A DNA stretch of 64,000 bases. Origin: Mucilaginibacter gracilis (GTDB taxonomy: Bacteria > Bacteroidota > Bacteroidia > Sphingobacteriales > Sphingobacteriaceae). Under the pieces are notes generated by a model. It was given only the letters and a program-made list of their open reading frames with translations. It was not told where the DNA came from and made no database searches. The stretch spans positions 2,728,001 through 2,792,000 of the forward strand of contig NZ_RBKU01000001.1 of NCBI RefSeq assembly GCF_003633615.1, given 5' to 3'. A program made the position numbers and the translations under genes. Of the stretch, positions 38,149 to 47,620 are shown piece by piece. Each line of letters starts with the position of its first letter. The stretch's first letter is position 1.

Positions 38149-39765
38149 GTGTATTCACAACAACATAAAGATAGCCTTTTACTATTCAGGAAGCTGATGG
38201 TTACCACCTCGTTAATTGTATTTTTATTGCAATTAATGATAGATGCAAGTTATGAAAACATACTTTGCAATTTGATGGCTGTTGCTATTTTTTATCTGAC
38301 ATGCCTTGTTGTATTTGCTCCGCGTAACAATAGTTTAGGACCTGCCCTTACCGCTACAACTGTATTTATTTGTATTACAGGTAATAGCTTAATGCCTATG
38401 ATCGGTACCACATTAGAAGGTCATCCGCTAATTTACACTTTATTAATTCCGGTTGACGTTTTTTTCCATCGTTTATTATTTGGTTTAGCATTACTCGCGG
38501 CTCAGTTGTTGGCTTCGTCCCGCTTTTCATTACCTATTAAAATGGGTATGAGTAAAATAGGCACTTATGCTAAGTCGCGTGTTTTAATTCCCCCAAGTGG
38601 GCTTTGGGTTTTGGGATTTATTGGCGTTTCGGCTATTATGATAAATCACTTCGTGGGTTTACCATCAATATTAGCTAAATTTATCGATGGCTTTAACTTT
38701 TTAACTGTCAGTCCGTTTCTTATATTGTTGAGACCCTATAACTCGATCGTAAAATGGAAGGAAATCTGGTTGAAAATTTTGTTGTACTTTTTATTGCAGG
38801 TAGTTATAGCGTTTATAAACAATTCTCGAGCTGGATTTGTTTTGCCCATTGCTATTCTTGCTGCAGGCTGGTTGATGCAAATGCTGATGGGGCTGGTGTT
38901 TATTGATAACAAACTTTTACGTAGGGGTGTAATCGCCGGAATATTAGGTCTCGGTTTATTGGGGCAATTTGCTGATTTATCAACCGCTATCATTATGGAA
39001 CGGGGGCAACGAGCCACAAGATCGGCCGATGAACAGTTAGCTGCAACTTTAAGTAGATTCACAGATAAAAAGTCACTTGAAGACTTTCGTTCTGAACTTG
39101 GCGAAGCTAATGAGGGTATTAGCGCCGCTAATGTTTGGCAAGAAAACTATGTTAACAATCCGTTTTTGGCAAGGTTTATCCAAATTAAATTTGATGATAA
39201 CTGCCTTTATCGCACAAGTTCCTTTGGGGATTACCAAATTGATCAATTGAGAAATGTCACTATCAATAAATTGTACGCTTTATTGCCGGATCCTTTACTG
39301 AAAGCGTTAAGTATTAAAATAGATAAAAAGTTTATCAATTCTTTTTCTATTGCTGATTTTATAGTCGATTTAAGCACGGGGCAGGAATCTAACAATTCAT
39401 TTCTTACCGCTTCCATACCAATACATTCATTTACATTGTTCTATTGGCTATATCCAGTGGTTTTGGCAATAGTATATTTTTTAGTATTTACAATGATTCA
39501 AGGATTGTTTTCAATTTTTGGATATACTACAATGTACGGCGGTATCTCAACTCTTTCGCTATTATATGCGTATTTTTTATTCGTTTATATTACAATCGAT
39601 AGTTTGACTATGGTTTTGTCTTTTATGTTGAGAAATTTTTGGCAAGATTTGATCATCTATTATATTGCAATCGGAGTAGTACGTATTTTGGGTATCGCTA
39701 ATAACATTAATATCCCTATAAGATTTAAGAGGATAAATAAGACTCTGGTTAGGGCACACCGGTAA
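38149..39765 (+). CDS. Wzy-like O-antigen polymerase candidate
   Basis: A 538-residue protein with about 11-12 hydrophobic helices. The start used is GTG at 38149; an ATG at 38197 is an alternative. A large periplasmic-type loop lies at about 290-425 (from ERGQRATRSADEQLAATLSR), the pattern of Wzy polymerases, and an INNSRAGFVLPIAIL segment recalls the RxG region of such enzymes. Wzy proteins are poorly conserved, so the call rests on topology and on being the only such protein in the locus. It would polymerise repeat units flipped by the Wzx-like protein. Confidence 0.65.
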   Translation: MYSQQHKDSLLLFRKLMVTTSLIVFLLQLMIDASYENILCNLMAVAIFYLTCLVVFAPRNNSLGPALTATTVFICITGNSLMPMIGTTLEGHPLIYTLLIPVDVFFHRLLFGLALLAAQLLASSRFSLPIKMGMSKIGTYAKSRVLIPPSGLWVLGFIGVSAIMINHFVGLPSILAKFIDGFNFLTVSPFLILLRPYNSIVKWKEIWLKILLYFLLQVVIAFINNSRAGFVLPIAILAAGWLMQMLMGLVFIDNKLLRRGVIAGILGLGLLGQFADLSTAIIMERGQRATRSADEQLAATLSRFTDKKSLEDFRSELGEANEGISAANVWQENYVNNPFLARFIQIKFDDNCLYRTSSFGDYQIDQLRNVTINKLYALLPDPLLKALSIKIDKKFINSFSIADFIVDLSTGQESNNSFLTASIPIHSFTLFYWLYPVVLAIVYFLVFTMIQGLFSIFGYTTMYGGISTLSLLYAYFLFVYITIDSLTMVLSFMLRNFWQDLIIYYIAIGVVRILGIANNINIPIRFKRINKTLVRAHR

Positions 39766-39798
39766 TATCAATCATAATTGTCAAAAAACATTATTAAC

Positions 39799-40383
39799 AT
39801 GAAAAAATCTCCAACATTCGGCCAATCTATTTTAGAATTAATTGATGTACTTTCGGCAAGTAATGCTTTAGAAGAACAGGTTAAAAGAGCTGGTGATGCA
39901 ATCCTTCAATCTTTACAACAAGGATGTAAGCTTCTTACTTGTGGTAATGGGGGCAGCGCCGCTGATGCACTTCATCTTGCCGAGGAATTGGTTGGTAGGT
40001 ATAAAATGGAACGCCGCGGTTTACCAGCTATTTGTTTTAATGCAGACGTAACAGCAATTACCTGTATTGGCAATGATTATGGATACGACCACATATTTGA
40101 GCGGCAAGTTGAAGCTTTAGGTAAGCCCGGTGATGTTTTGGTTGGCTTTACAACAAGTGGTAATAGCCCCAATATAATATCAGCTTTTAACCGCGCAAAA
40201 GCGGCAGGAATAATTACTATATTTTTAGGTGGTAAAGATGGGGGGGCAGCTAAAGGGCTGTGTGATCATGAAATTATTATTCCAAGTTTTACCACAGCTC
40301 GTATTCAGGAGGTTCATACTGTGATACTCCACCAATGGCTCGAGGAAATTGATATTACGGATTGGAACAATATAAAAATTTAA
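39799..40383 (+). CDS. gmhA: D-sedoheptulose 7-phosphate isomerase
   Basis: SIS-domain enzyme, the first step of ADP- or GDP-heptose synthesis. The ATG at 39799 gives 194 residues; an upstream TTG at 39778 is less likely. Signatures are LLTCGNGGSAADALHLAEEL, ICFNADVTAITCIGNDYGYD and VLVGFTTSGNSPNIISAF. The C-terminus has RIQEVHTVILHQWLEE, with the conserved Gln and His. It ends 2 bases before hldA. Confidence 0.92.
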   Translation: MKKSPTFGQSILELIDVLSASNALEEQVKRAGDAILQSLQQGCKLLTCGNGGSAADALHLAEELVGRYKMERRGLPAICFNADVTAITCIGNDYGYDHIFERQVEALGKPGDVLVGFTTSGNSPNIISAFNRAKAAGIITIFLGGKDGGAAKGLCDHEIIIPSFTTARIQEVHTVILHQWLEEIDITDWNNIKI

Positions 40384-40385
40384 TT

Positions 40386-41369
40386 ATGACGATACTTGAA
40401 CGTTTAAGTCACATCAGAGTGTTGGTAATAGGCGACCTGATGCTTGATCATTATTTATGGGGCGATGTAAACCGCATATCACCAGAAGCACCTGTTCCTG
40501 TGGTGAACGCGGCCAATGATACTTATAGCGCCGGAGGAGCTGCTAATGTTGCACTTAATTTGGCTAACCTTGGTGTGGAAACTTCTGTATTAGGTTATTT
40601 TGCCGATGATGATGCTGGACAAAAATTGAAGCATATATTATCAGACAATAAAGTTAAAGTATTATCAACAGCTAAACAGTCTGGCGCTCCTACAATAATT
40701 AAAACACGTGTTATCGTTCGTAACCAGCAACTTTGTCGAATTGATCGTGAAGATTTACGTGAATATTATCAAATTGACGACGCTATTGATTTTGAAGATC
40801 TGCTGGAAGATGTATTAAGCAATGTTGATGCTGTAATTATTTCCGACTATGCCAAAGGTGTAATTACCCAAAAGCTATTAAATAAAGTTCTAAAAAGGGC
40901 GTCTGAGCAATCTCAATTGTTAGTAGCGGTTGATCCTAAGCCGTCGCGTAAATTATTGTTTAACGGAGTAGGTTTACTAACCCCTAACCGTACAGAAGCA
41001 CTTGAATTAGCCGGGCTTTCTTTGCCTCACCATGGCGAGCCTTACCCACTTGAGGAAATTTGCCGTATCATTTATGATATTTACAATCCAAAATTGCTGG
41101 TTATAACACTTGGTGCCGAAGGGATGGCTATCTGTGAAAAAGGGAAGGTGATACAGCTTTTGCCAACCGAAGCTCGCGAGGTTTTTGATGTTTCTGGTGC
41201 TGGCGATACAGTTATAGCTACGCTTACTGCGGCGATAGCAGCTAAGTTTGACTTAGGCGAAGCCGCTTGGCTGGCAAATGGTGCTGCCGGTTGTGTGGTA
41301 GCTCACATGGGTACTAAACCAATTAATTTAAGTGAATTAAATAGTTGGATAAATAGGCATGAGAGATAG
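40386..41369 (+). CDS. hldA: D-glycero-beta-D-manno-heptose-7-phosphate kinase
   Basis: PfkB-family kinase of 327 residues from the ATG at 40386, two bases after the gmhA stop (an upstream TTG would overlap gmhA). Motifs are LVIGDLMLDHYLWGDVNRIS, PEAPVPVV, YSAGGAANVALNLANLGVE and the PfkB anion hole DVSGAGDTVIATLTAAIAA. Only the kinase half of HldE is present; the C-terminal nucleotidyltransferase half is absent, as in organisms with separate HldA and HldC. Confidence 0.92.
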   Translation: MTILERLSHIRVLVIGDLMLDHYLWGDVNRISPEAPVPVVNAANDTYSAGGAANVALNLANLGVETSVLGYFADDDAGQKLKHILSDNKVKVLSTAKQSGAPTIIKTRVIVRNQQLCRIDREDLREYYQIDDAIDFEDLLEDVLSNVDAVIISDYAKGVITQKLLNKVLKRASEQSQLLVAVDPKPSRKLLFNGVGLLTPNRTEALELAGLSLPHHGEPYPLEEICRIIYDIYNPKLLVITLGAEGMAICEKGKVIQLLPTEAREVFDVSGAGDTVIATLTAAIAAKFDLGEAAWLANGAAGCVVAHMGTKPINLSELNSWINRHER

Positions 41370-41420
41370 CAGCCAAATATTTCCTTATGGTTATAATGGG
41401 AAAAATAAAGATTAGTACTG

Positions 41421-42500
41421 ATGAACGTAAGTAATCGTAAAATTCTTATATACAGATTAGGTAGTCTGGGAGATACCGTAATAGCATTGCCGTGTTTTAA
41501 TAAAATAAGGGAAACATTCCCGTACGCGGATATTACGTTATTAACTAACAGGCCGGTTGCAGCGAAAGCCGCTCCTTTGGAAGCTGTATTAGGGCAGGGC
41601 TATTTCTATGATCATATATTTGATTATCCTGTAGGGACTCGTAGCTTATTTGTTTTATTTTCTCTTATAAGGAAGATCAGAAGGCTTAAAATCGATACCA
41701 TTGTTAATATCACTGCTTCTCGTTCAAAACAAGCCGCCATTAGAGATCGTCTGTTTTTTAAACTTGCCGGTATAAAACATTTAATAGGCTTTCCTAAAGA
41801 CGATAGAGATTTTAATTTAAGCATCGACCCTTTAACTAATGAATATGAATGGGAAGCTATAAGGTTGAGCCGTCGTATTAATGAATTGGGAAAAATATCA
41901 ATTAACGAAGATCGTTATTGGGATTTGCATTTGACAGAAGCTGAAATTAAAGCGGGAGAGAACGCTCTCAGTTCAATAGATAAGCAAAAACCGTTTATAG
42001 CCGTTTCTGCTGGAACAAAAATGCAGGCTAAAGATTGGGAAGATGATAATTGGGTTGGGCTAATAAGTCGTTTGAAGGATGCATTGCCGGGTTGGGGATT
42101 AGTAATGATTGGGGCACCCGATGAGGCAGACAGGGCGAATGAATGTATTACCGCGTGGGGACACAATTCAATTAACCTATGTGGTAAAAGTTCTCCGAGA
42201 GTTTCGGCCGCGGTATTAAAGCAAGCTTTCCTTTTTGTTGGGCACGATAGCGGCCCTATGCATTTGGCCGCTGCAGTAGGTATCCCTTGTGTAGCTATTT
42301 TTGCTGCCCGGAATTTACCACGCCAATGGTATCCCAGAGGGAATAAAAATCGGATAATATACCACAAAACGGACTGTGCCGGATGTGGATTAGAGATTTG
42401 CATTATTCAAAAAAAGAAATGTATTTTGTCAATAACTATTGATGAAGTGCACGATGAAATAGTTAATTTAATAAATGAAGGCCAGCATGCATTGTTATGA
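41421..42500 (+). CDS. Glycosyltransferase family 9 (heptosyltransferase-like)
   Basis: GT-B protein of 359 residues in the ADP-heptose:LPS heptosyltransferase family. It begins KILIYRLGSLGDTVIALPCF; the C-terminal domain has VSAGTKMQAKDWEDDNWVGL and FVGHDSGPMHLAAAVGIPCV, the GT9 donor-site signature. A cysteine-rich end (TDCAGCGLEICIIQKKKC) is common in GT9 proteins. Its place between hldA and hldD strongly suggests heptose as donor sugar. Confidence 0.9.
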   Translation: MNVSNRKILIYRLGSLGDTVIALPCFNKIRETFPYADITLLTNRPVAAKAAPLEAVLGQGYFYDHIFDYPVGTRSLFVLFSLIRKIRRLKIDTIVNITASRSKQAAIRDRLFFKLAGIKHLIGFPKDDRDFNLSIDPLTNEYEWEAIRLSRRINELGKISINEDRYWDLHLTEAEIKAGENALSSIDKQKPFIAVSAGTKMQAKDWEDDNWVGLISRLKDALPGWGLVMIGAPDEADRANECITAWGHNSINLCGKSSPRVSAAVLKQAFLFVGHDSGPMHLAAAVGIPCVAIFAARNLPRQWYPRGNKNRIIYHKTDCAGCGLEICIIQKKKCILSITIDEVHDEIVNLINEGQHALL

Positions 42501-42572
42501 AGTTGTTGAAATTTTTGTTATCGTAGTTGACAAATAGAACACATTTTATTTAATAAAAATTAGATTTAAGAT

Positions 42573-43538
42573 ATGATTATAGTTACAGGAGCAGCAGGAT
42601 TTATAGGTAGTTGTCTGATTCAAAAACTGAATGATGAGGGCCACAAAAACTTAATATTGGTTGATAATTTTTCAAACAGCCAAAAAAATAAGAATTTTGA
42701 AGGGAAGGACTTTGAAAAACAAATTGATAGAAACGAGTTTATAAACTGGCTCGATATTAATTATGATAAGGTTAAAGTTATATTCCATATAGGTGCCCGT
42801 ACGGACACCACGGAAATGAATTATGAAATATTAAATGAACTTAATCTTGACTATACAAAAGCGGTTTGGACGCGTTGTGCAGAATTTAATATTCCATTAA
42901 TTTACGCTTCTTCAGCGGCTACTTACGGACTTGGCGAATTTGGGTATGATGATGACGAAAGTAAATTATCATTATTGCAACCCCTTAATCCTTATGGAGA
43001 TTCGAAGAATGAATTTGATAAGTGGGCAATAGTTCAAGAAAAAAAGCCAATTTTCTGGGCGGGCTTAAAGTTTTTTAATGTTTATGGCCCTAATGAATAT
43101 CATAAGTCGCGGATGGCATCTGTTATTTTCCACACTTATAATCAAATACAGGCGAGCGGAAAAATGAAACTTTTTCAATCGCACAAAGAAGGTATAAAGG
43201 ATGGTGAGCAAATGCGCGACTTCGTATATGTAAAAGATGTAGTAGAAGTTTTATATTTTTTAATGATTCATCAGAAAGACTCAGGAATTTACAACCTGGG
43301 ATCAGGCAAGGCTCGCACTTTCCTTGATCTGGTTATCAATACCTTTAACTCACTTGAAAAACAGCCTGATATTAGTTTTGTACCAACGCCGGAAGACATT
43401 CGTGATAAATATCAATATTTTACCGAAGCAAATATGAATAAACTTTACTCGATTGGTTATAACCGACCATTTCATACATTGGAAGAAGGAGTTAAAGACT
43501 ATGTTCAAAATTACTTAAGTAAAGGAGCTTATTATTAA
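42573..43538 (+). CDS. hldD: ADP-L-glycero-D-manno-heptose 6-epimerase
   Basis: Short-chain dehydrogenase of 321 residues that epimerises ADP-D,D-heptose to ADP-L,D-heptose. MIIVTGAAGFIGSCLIQKLN is the NADP site. FHIGARTDTTEMNYEILNEL, YASSAATYG and a catalytic YGDSKNEFDKW are specific to HldD. The C-terminal FNVYGPNEYHKSRMASVIFH also matches. With gmhA, hldA and the GT9 it forms a heptose module. Confidence 0.95.
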   Translation: MIIVTGAAGFIGSCLIQKLNDEGHKNLILVDNFSNSQKNKNFEGKDFEKQIDRNEFINWLDINYDKVKVIFHIGARTDTTEMNYEILNELNLDYTKAVWTRCAEFNIPLIYASSAATYGLGEFGYDDDESKLSLLQPLNPYGDSKNEFDKWAIVQEKKPIFWAGLKFFNVYGPNEYHKSRMASVIFHTYNQIQASGKMKLFQSHKEGIKDGEQMRDFVYVKDVVEVLYFLMIHQKDSGIYNLGSGKARTFLDLVINTFNSLEKQPDISFVPTPEDIRDKYQYFTEANMNKLYSIGYNRPFHTLEEGVKDYVQNYLSKGAYY

Positions 43539-43608
43539 GCAATATTCTTAAAATGTAGCAATAGGCATCTTTATAGAATTGATTGTATTTATAAGCTGAT
43601 TAATAATA

Positions 43609-44646
43609 ATGGAGAATAATAGTGGTAATATTCAGAGAAACACTAGCAGGGAGTGGTTTGCAGGTATAGACAGCTTGCGTTTTGTTTGTGCTCTAGTAGT
43701 TTTGCTTGGACATCTAAAAAATCCTGTTTTTGATGCTTTAAAACATTCGGAAAATAAAATTCTTAAATATTCGGGATTTATTTTAGGGTCGTCGTTTGTT
43801 GGTATTGTTGCTGTTATTGCTTTTTTTGTAATTTCCGGCTTTGTTATTCATTATCCTAATAAAGTTAAGATCAAGAATTTAAAGGTCTATTATTTTAGAA
43901 GATTTACAAGGGTTCTAATCCCATTAATTATTATTAAGGTTATTGGTAGCTGGTTTGGAAATCCTGAAAACAATGTTGTTTGGAGTTTATATTGTGAGCT
44001 TATTTATTACACTATTTACCCAATTCTATGTAAGGTAAAGACAACATGGACTACAAAAGTAATAGCTGCATATGTAATAGCTTTTATTGTAATAGCAATT
44101 GGGGCTAGAAATGACATTAATTCAATGATACATCAACGAGACCTTAATTATAATGGAAACTTTGCCCAACTTGGATTTTCGTTTACTTGGCTAGTCGGGC
44201 TGCCCTTTTGGCTTTTGGGGGTTAGACTGGCAGAGAATATTGATAGTTTAAATGAAATTATCTCTGTTCATAAAATATGGTTTTTACGTTTATCAATTTA
44301 TTTATTATCAGTTATTTGTCTGGTTCTTAGATTTCATTTTTTTGTTCCATATACGTTATCAATGGTTTTAATTTCTTTTCAGGTGGCGCTATGGGTAGAG
44401 GCTGAAATACGTTATTATAAAACCAAAAGGCCTATTGTCTTTTTTGAAAATATGGGGAAGTTTTCTTATTCGTTGTACTTTTGCCACCCCTTAATTATAA
44501 CAGTTTTAATTGCATTAACGCCTCTGAATAATTATACTTATCTTGTTTATGTTTTATTGACTATTACATGTGCATATTTATTTTATTTAAGCTGTGAGCG
44601 GCCGTCGCATATATTGGCAAAAAAGTTAGAATTAATTAAATTATAG
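43609..44646 (+). CDS. Acyltransferase family 3 membrane protein
   Basis: Integral membrane O-acyltransferase of 345 residues with about ten helices. WFAGIDSLRFVCALVVLLGH has the conserved Arg and His, and IAFFVISGFVIHYPNKVKIK and YYFRRFTRVLIPL follow the family pattern. WSLYCELIYYTIYPILC carries the conserved Trp-Ser...Glu region. It probably acetylates a sugar of the repeat unit. Base composition is AT-rich. Confidence 0.9.
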   Translation: MENNSGNIQRNTSREWFAGIDSLRFVCALVVLLGHLKNPVFDALKHSENKILKYSGFILGSSFVGIVAVIAFFVISGFVIHYPNKVKIKNLKVYYFRRFTRVLIPLIIIKVIGSWFGNPENNVVWSLYCELIYYTIYPILCKVKTTWTTKVIAAYVIAFIVIAIGARNDINSMIHQRDLNYNGNFAQLGFSFTWLVGLPFWLLGVRLAENIDSLNEIISVHKIWFLRLSIYLLSVICLVLRFHFFVPYTLSMVLISFQVALWVEAEIRYYKTKRPIVFFENMGKFSYSLYFCHPLIITVLIALTPLNNYTYLVYVLLTITCAYLFYLSCERPSHILAKKLELIKL

Positions 44647-44763
44647 ATATTATAGTCTCACTAAATTGGTAGACAGTGTTTGATATAGAGGATTCAAACT
44701 TCAAAGTCGCTTAAAATCAAATAGTGATTTTAAGTACTAAATACATATTGTAAAAATAAATAT

Positions 44764-45978
44764 ATGAAGTTATTACATGTAATTGGAAGTATGGATCCTA
44801 TGAGTGGCGGGCCATGCCAGGGTATCAGGAATACGACTCTTGAATTGGAAAAATTGGGAGTTTTCAGGGAGATTGCAAGCCTGGACAAGCCCGATGCAAC
44901 TTTCTTAGGGATGGACAATTTTCCAATTCATACATTTGGCCCTTCAATAAGTCCTTGGCGCTATGTTCCCGATTTATTGCCTTGGCTGATCGATAATCTT
45001 AGTCGATTTGATGTTGTAATATTGAATGGCCTGTGGTTATATCCGGGTTATGCTTTATATAAAGCAATGAAAATCTTACGTCGTAAAGTAAGGAAAGCCG
45101 GGGGAGATATGGGCGAACTGCCTAAATTTTTCATTATGTCGCATGGTATGCTTGATCCTTATTTTCAACGTGCCCCCGACCGTAAACTAAAAGCAATTCG
45201 AAACTGGTTTTATTGGAAGCTTATTGAAGGTAGACTGCTTAATAGTGCAGATGGTGTTTTGTTTACCTGTGAGGCAGAACTAAAGCTTGCTAGGGAGTCC
45301 TTTACTCCATACCATCCAAAAAAAGAGTTAAATGTGGGCTATGGTGTACAGCGTCCGCCTTTATTTACCGAAGGAATGGCGTCAGCTTTCTTAGATAGGT
45401 GTCCTGATTTACAGAATGGAAAATTTTTCCTTTTTCTGAGTCGGATTCATGAAAAAAAGGGTGTTGATTTGCTTATAGAAGCGTATAATTCGATTTTACA
45501 GGATAAGTCATTAGTGAGCGATTTGATTCCCAAGTTGGTAATAGCTGGTCCGGGTTTAGATACCGCGTATGGAAAGAAAATAAAGAAATTGGTAAATGAT
45601 TTCAAAATTGGCGAGCATGTTATTTTTCCGGGTATGCTATCGGGAGATGCTAAATGGGGGGCGTTTTATGGTTGTGAAGCTTTCGTTTTACCAAGCCATC
45701 AGGAAAACTTTGGTATAGCAGTGGCGGAAGCTTTAGCATGTGGTAAACCAGTTTTAATATCTAATCAAGTGAATATCTGGCGTGAAATTGAGTATGGGGG
45801 CGGAGGTATTATTGGAGACGATTCTTTGGAAGGTACACAGTTGGTACTTAGGTCGTGGTTAAAAAAGAGCGCAAGTGAGAAAGAGGAAATGCAAAAGGGA
45901 GCTTATAATACATATAAAGATAATTTTGGAATAATTTCTGTCACTAAAAAGCTATTTGAGACATTAACCAATGAATAG
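44764..45978 (+). CDS. Glycosyltransferase family 4
   Basis: GT-B glycosyltransferase of 404 residues starting MKLLHVIGSMDPMSGGPCQG. SHGMLDPYFQRAPDRKLKAI lies in the N-terminal half. The donor domain has FLFLSRIHEKKGVDLLIEAY, LVIAGPGLDTAYGKKIKKLV and EAFVLPSHQENFGIAVAEAL. It resembles transferases commonly paired with a WcaF-like acetyltransferase, which is indeed the next gene. A 117-base gap precedes it with no clear signal. Confidence 0.9.
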   Translation: MKLLHVIGSMDPMSGGPCQGIRNTTLELEKLGVFREIASLDKPDATFLGMDNFPIHTFGPSISPWRYVPDLLPWLIDNLSRFDVVILNGLWLYPGYALYKAMKILRRKVRKAGGDMGELPKFFIMSHGMLDPYFQRAPDRKLKAIRNWFYWKLIEGRLLNSADGVLFTCEAELKLARESFTPYHPKKELNVGYGVQRPPLFTEGMASAFLDRCPDLQNGKFFLFLSRIHEKKGVDLLIEAYNSILQDKSLVSDLIPKLVIAGPGLDTAYGKKIKKLVNDFKIGEHVIFPGMLSGDAKWGAFYGCEAFVLPSHQENFGIAVAEALACGKPVLISNQVNIWREIEYGGGGIIGDDSLEGTQLVLRSWLKKSASEKEEMQKGAYNTYKDNFGIISVTKKLFETLTNE

Positions 45979-46112
45979 GTTTAATGTAAAGCTACGAGGT
46001 ATTCAATTGCCTAAGGTAACTTCGCTGACATTTTGTACGGATATTTAAATTAAATAAATATATTTGGATGCGTGTTAAATATATTACTGTTGATGATAAT
46101 TACTAATTTCTG

Positions 46113-46679
46113 ATGTTCCCATCTCGTGATTCCGACCTTTCTGACGCCTTTTTAAAACCTTCGTTTCCGTTTCGGGATAAACTCCGTCGATTTTTTTGGA
46201 ATATAAGTTGGCTGATGCTATGCCGTTGGACACCTAAACCTATGCATGCTTGGCGTGCTATGGTTGTTCGTAGTTTTGGTGCAAAGATCGGACGTGATAA
46301 TCATATTTATCCCACCTGTAAGATTTGGGCACCATGGTTTCTTGAAACCTCGGATGTTGTGACAATTGGTCCTGGAGTTGAAGTTTATAATCCTGGAGGC
46401 GTTAAAATGGAGCACCATTCTATATTATCTCAGGACTCATACCTCTGCGGAGCAACTCATGATTATAACACTATTGAATTTACCTATCTTAAAGGACAGA
46501 TAATTATCGAAGCGTATGTGTGGATTTGTTCTAAAGCAGTCGTATTACCTGGAGTTACTTGTAAACAAGGGAGTGTATTGGGTGCAGCCTCTGTAACATC
46601 AAAAGATTTGGAAGCTTGGTCTGTGTATGCAGGTAATCCTTGTAAATTCATTAAAAAGAGAAATAATTTCTTAATTTGA
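46113..46679 (+). CDS. WcaF-like acetyltransferase (left-handed beta-helix)
   Basis: Putative colanic-acid-type O-acetyltransferase, 188 residues. The N-terminal part (FPFRDKLRRFFWNISWLMLC) and CRWTPKPMHAWRAMVVRSFG are typical of WcaF. Hexapeptide repeats follow (IGRDNHIYPTCKIWAPW to VLPGVTCKQGSVLGAASVTS), with SYLCGATHDYNTIEFTYLKG near 110. It probably decorates the repeat unit with acetyl groups using acetyl-CoA. Confidence 0.88.
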   Translation: MFPSRDSDLSDAFLKPSFPFRDKLRRFFWNISWLMLCRWTPKPMHAWRAMVVRSFGAKIGRDNHIYPTCKIWAPWFLETSDVVTIGPGVEVYNPGGVKMEHHSILSQDSYLCGATHDYNTIEFTYLKGQIIIEAYVWICSKAVVLPGVTCKQGSVLGAASVTSKDLEAWSVYAGNPCKFIKKRNNFLI

Positions 46680-46708
46680 TTTACATATTGCAACAAAAAA
46701 GGATATAG

Positions 46709-47533
46709 ATGATCTCGATATTAATTCTTACCAAAAACGAAGAAAGTGATCTCCCGGGATGCTTAAAATCAGTTTCCTGGAGTGACGATGTTCACATATT
46801 CGATTCGTTTAGTACTGATAACACACTTGAGGTGGCAAGTCAAGCCGGAGCGAAAATAGCCCAAAGAAAATTTGACGGGTATGCATCTCAACGGAACGCA
46901 GCTTTAAGCACAATTACATATAAATATGAGTGGCTTCTTATTCTTGATGCCGATGAGAGAATTCCAGTTGAACTCAAAAATATAATGTTTGATGCTACAC
47001 AATCGGCATCTCCAAATGTTAACGGTTACCGCATACAACGCAAAGATTTTTTATGGGATTCATGGTTAAAATACTCTCAAATATCACCTTACTACATCAG
47101 GTTAATTAGAGTTGGCCATGCGAGATACCATCGTGAAATAAATGAGGTTTTGGAAGTTGATGGAGAAGTAGTTCAACTGTCTGGATATTTTGATCATTAT
47201 CCTTTTTCCAAGGGATTTACGCATTGGCTAAGTAAGCATAATGTTTATTCCTCGATGGAGGCGCAGAGATGGATAGATGAACACAAGGGAAATGAAAAAT
47301 TTTCGTTAAAAAAAGCACTTTTTAGCAAAGATTTTTCTGAAAAGCGTTACCACCAAAAGGGGCTTTTTTATAAGATACCGGGCAGGCCGGTAATAAAATG
47401 GTTTTATATGATTATATGGAGAAGGGGTTTGTTAGATGGGAACGCTGGTTTCATTTACGCCACTCTCCAGTCGATATACGAATACTTTATCGTACTTAAA
47501 ACGAAAGAATTGATTGCTAAACAAAATAAGTAG
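46709..47533 (+). CDS. Glycosyltransferase family 2 (WaaE/KdtX-like)
   Basis: GT-A protein of 274 residues: MISILILTKNEESDLPGCLK, HIFDSFSTDNTLEVASQAGA, ASQRNAAL and WLLILDADERIPVELK are the signature of the WaaE/KdtX-type beta-glycosyltransferases. The second half has FYKIPGRPVIKWFYMIIWRR near the C-terminus, a possible membrane-associated segment. It lies between the WcaF-like gene and gmd. Confidence 0.88.
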   Translation: MISILILTKNEESDLPGCLKSVSWSDDVHIFDSFSTDNTLEVASQAGAKIAQRKFDGYASQRNAALSTITYKYEWLLILDADERIPVELKNIMFDATQSASPNVNGYRIQRKDFLWDSWLKYSQISPYYIRLIRVGHARYHREINEVLEVDGEVVQLSGYFDHYPFSKGFTHWLSKHNVYSSMEAQRWIDEHKGNEKFSLKKALFSKDFSEKRYHQKGLFYKIPGRPVIKWFYMIIWRRGLLDGNAGFIYATLQSIYEYFIVLKTKELIAKQNK

Positions 47534-47620
47534 TAGTTTTATTTTTGTTTTTTGTAAAAGGTTATACTATTTTTATTAATATTGTAAATATATTATTGTT
47601 TGATTGTCAAAAATTTAAAA

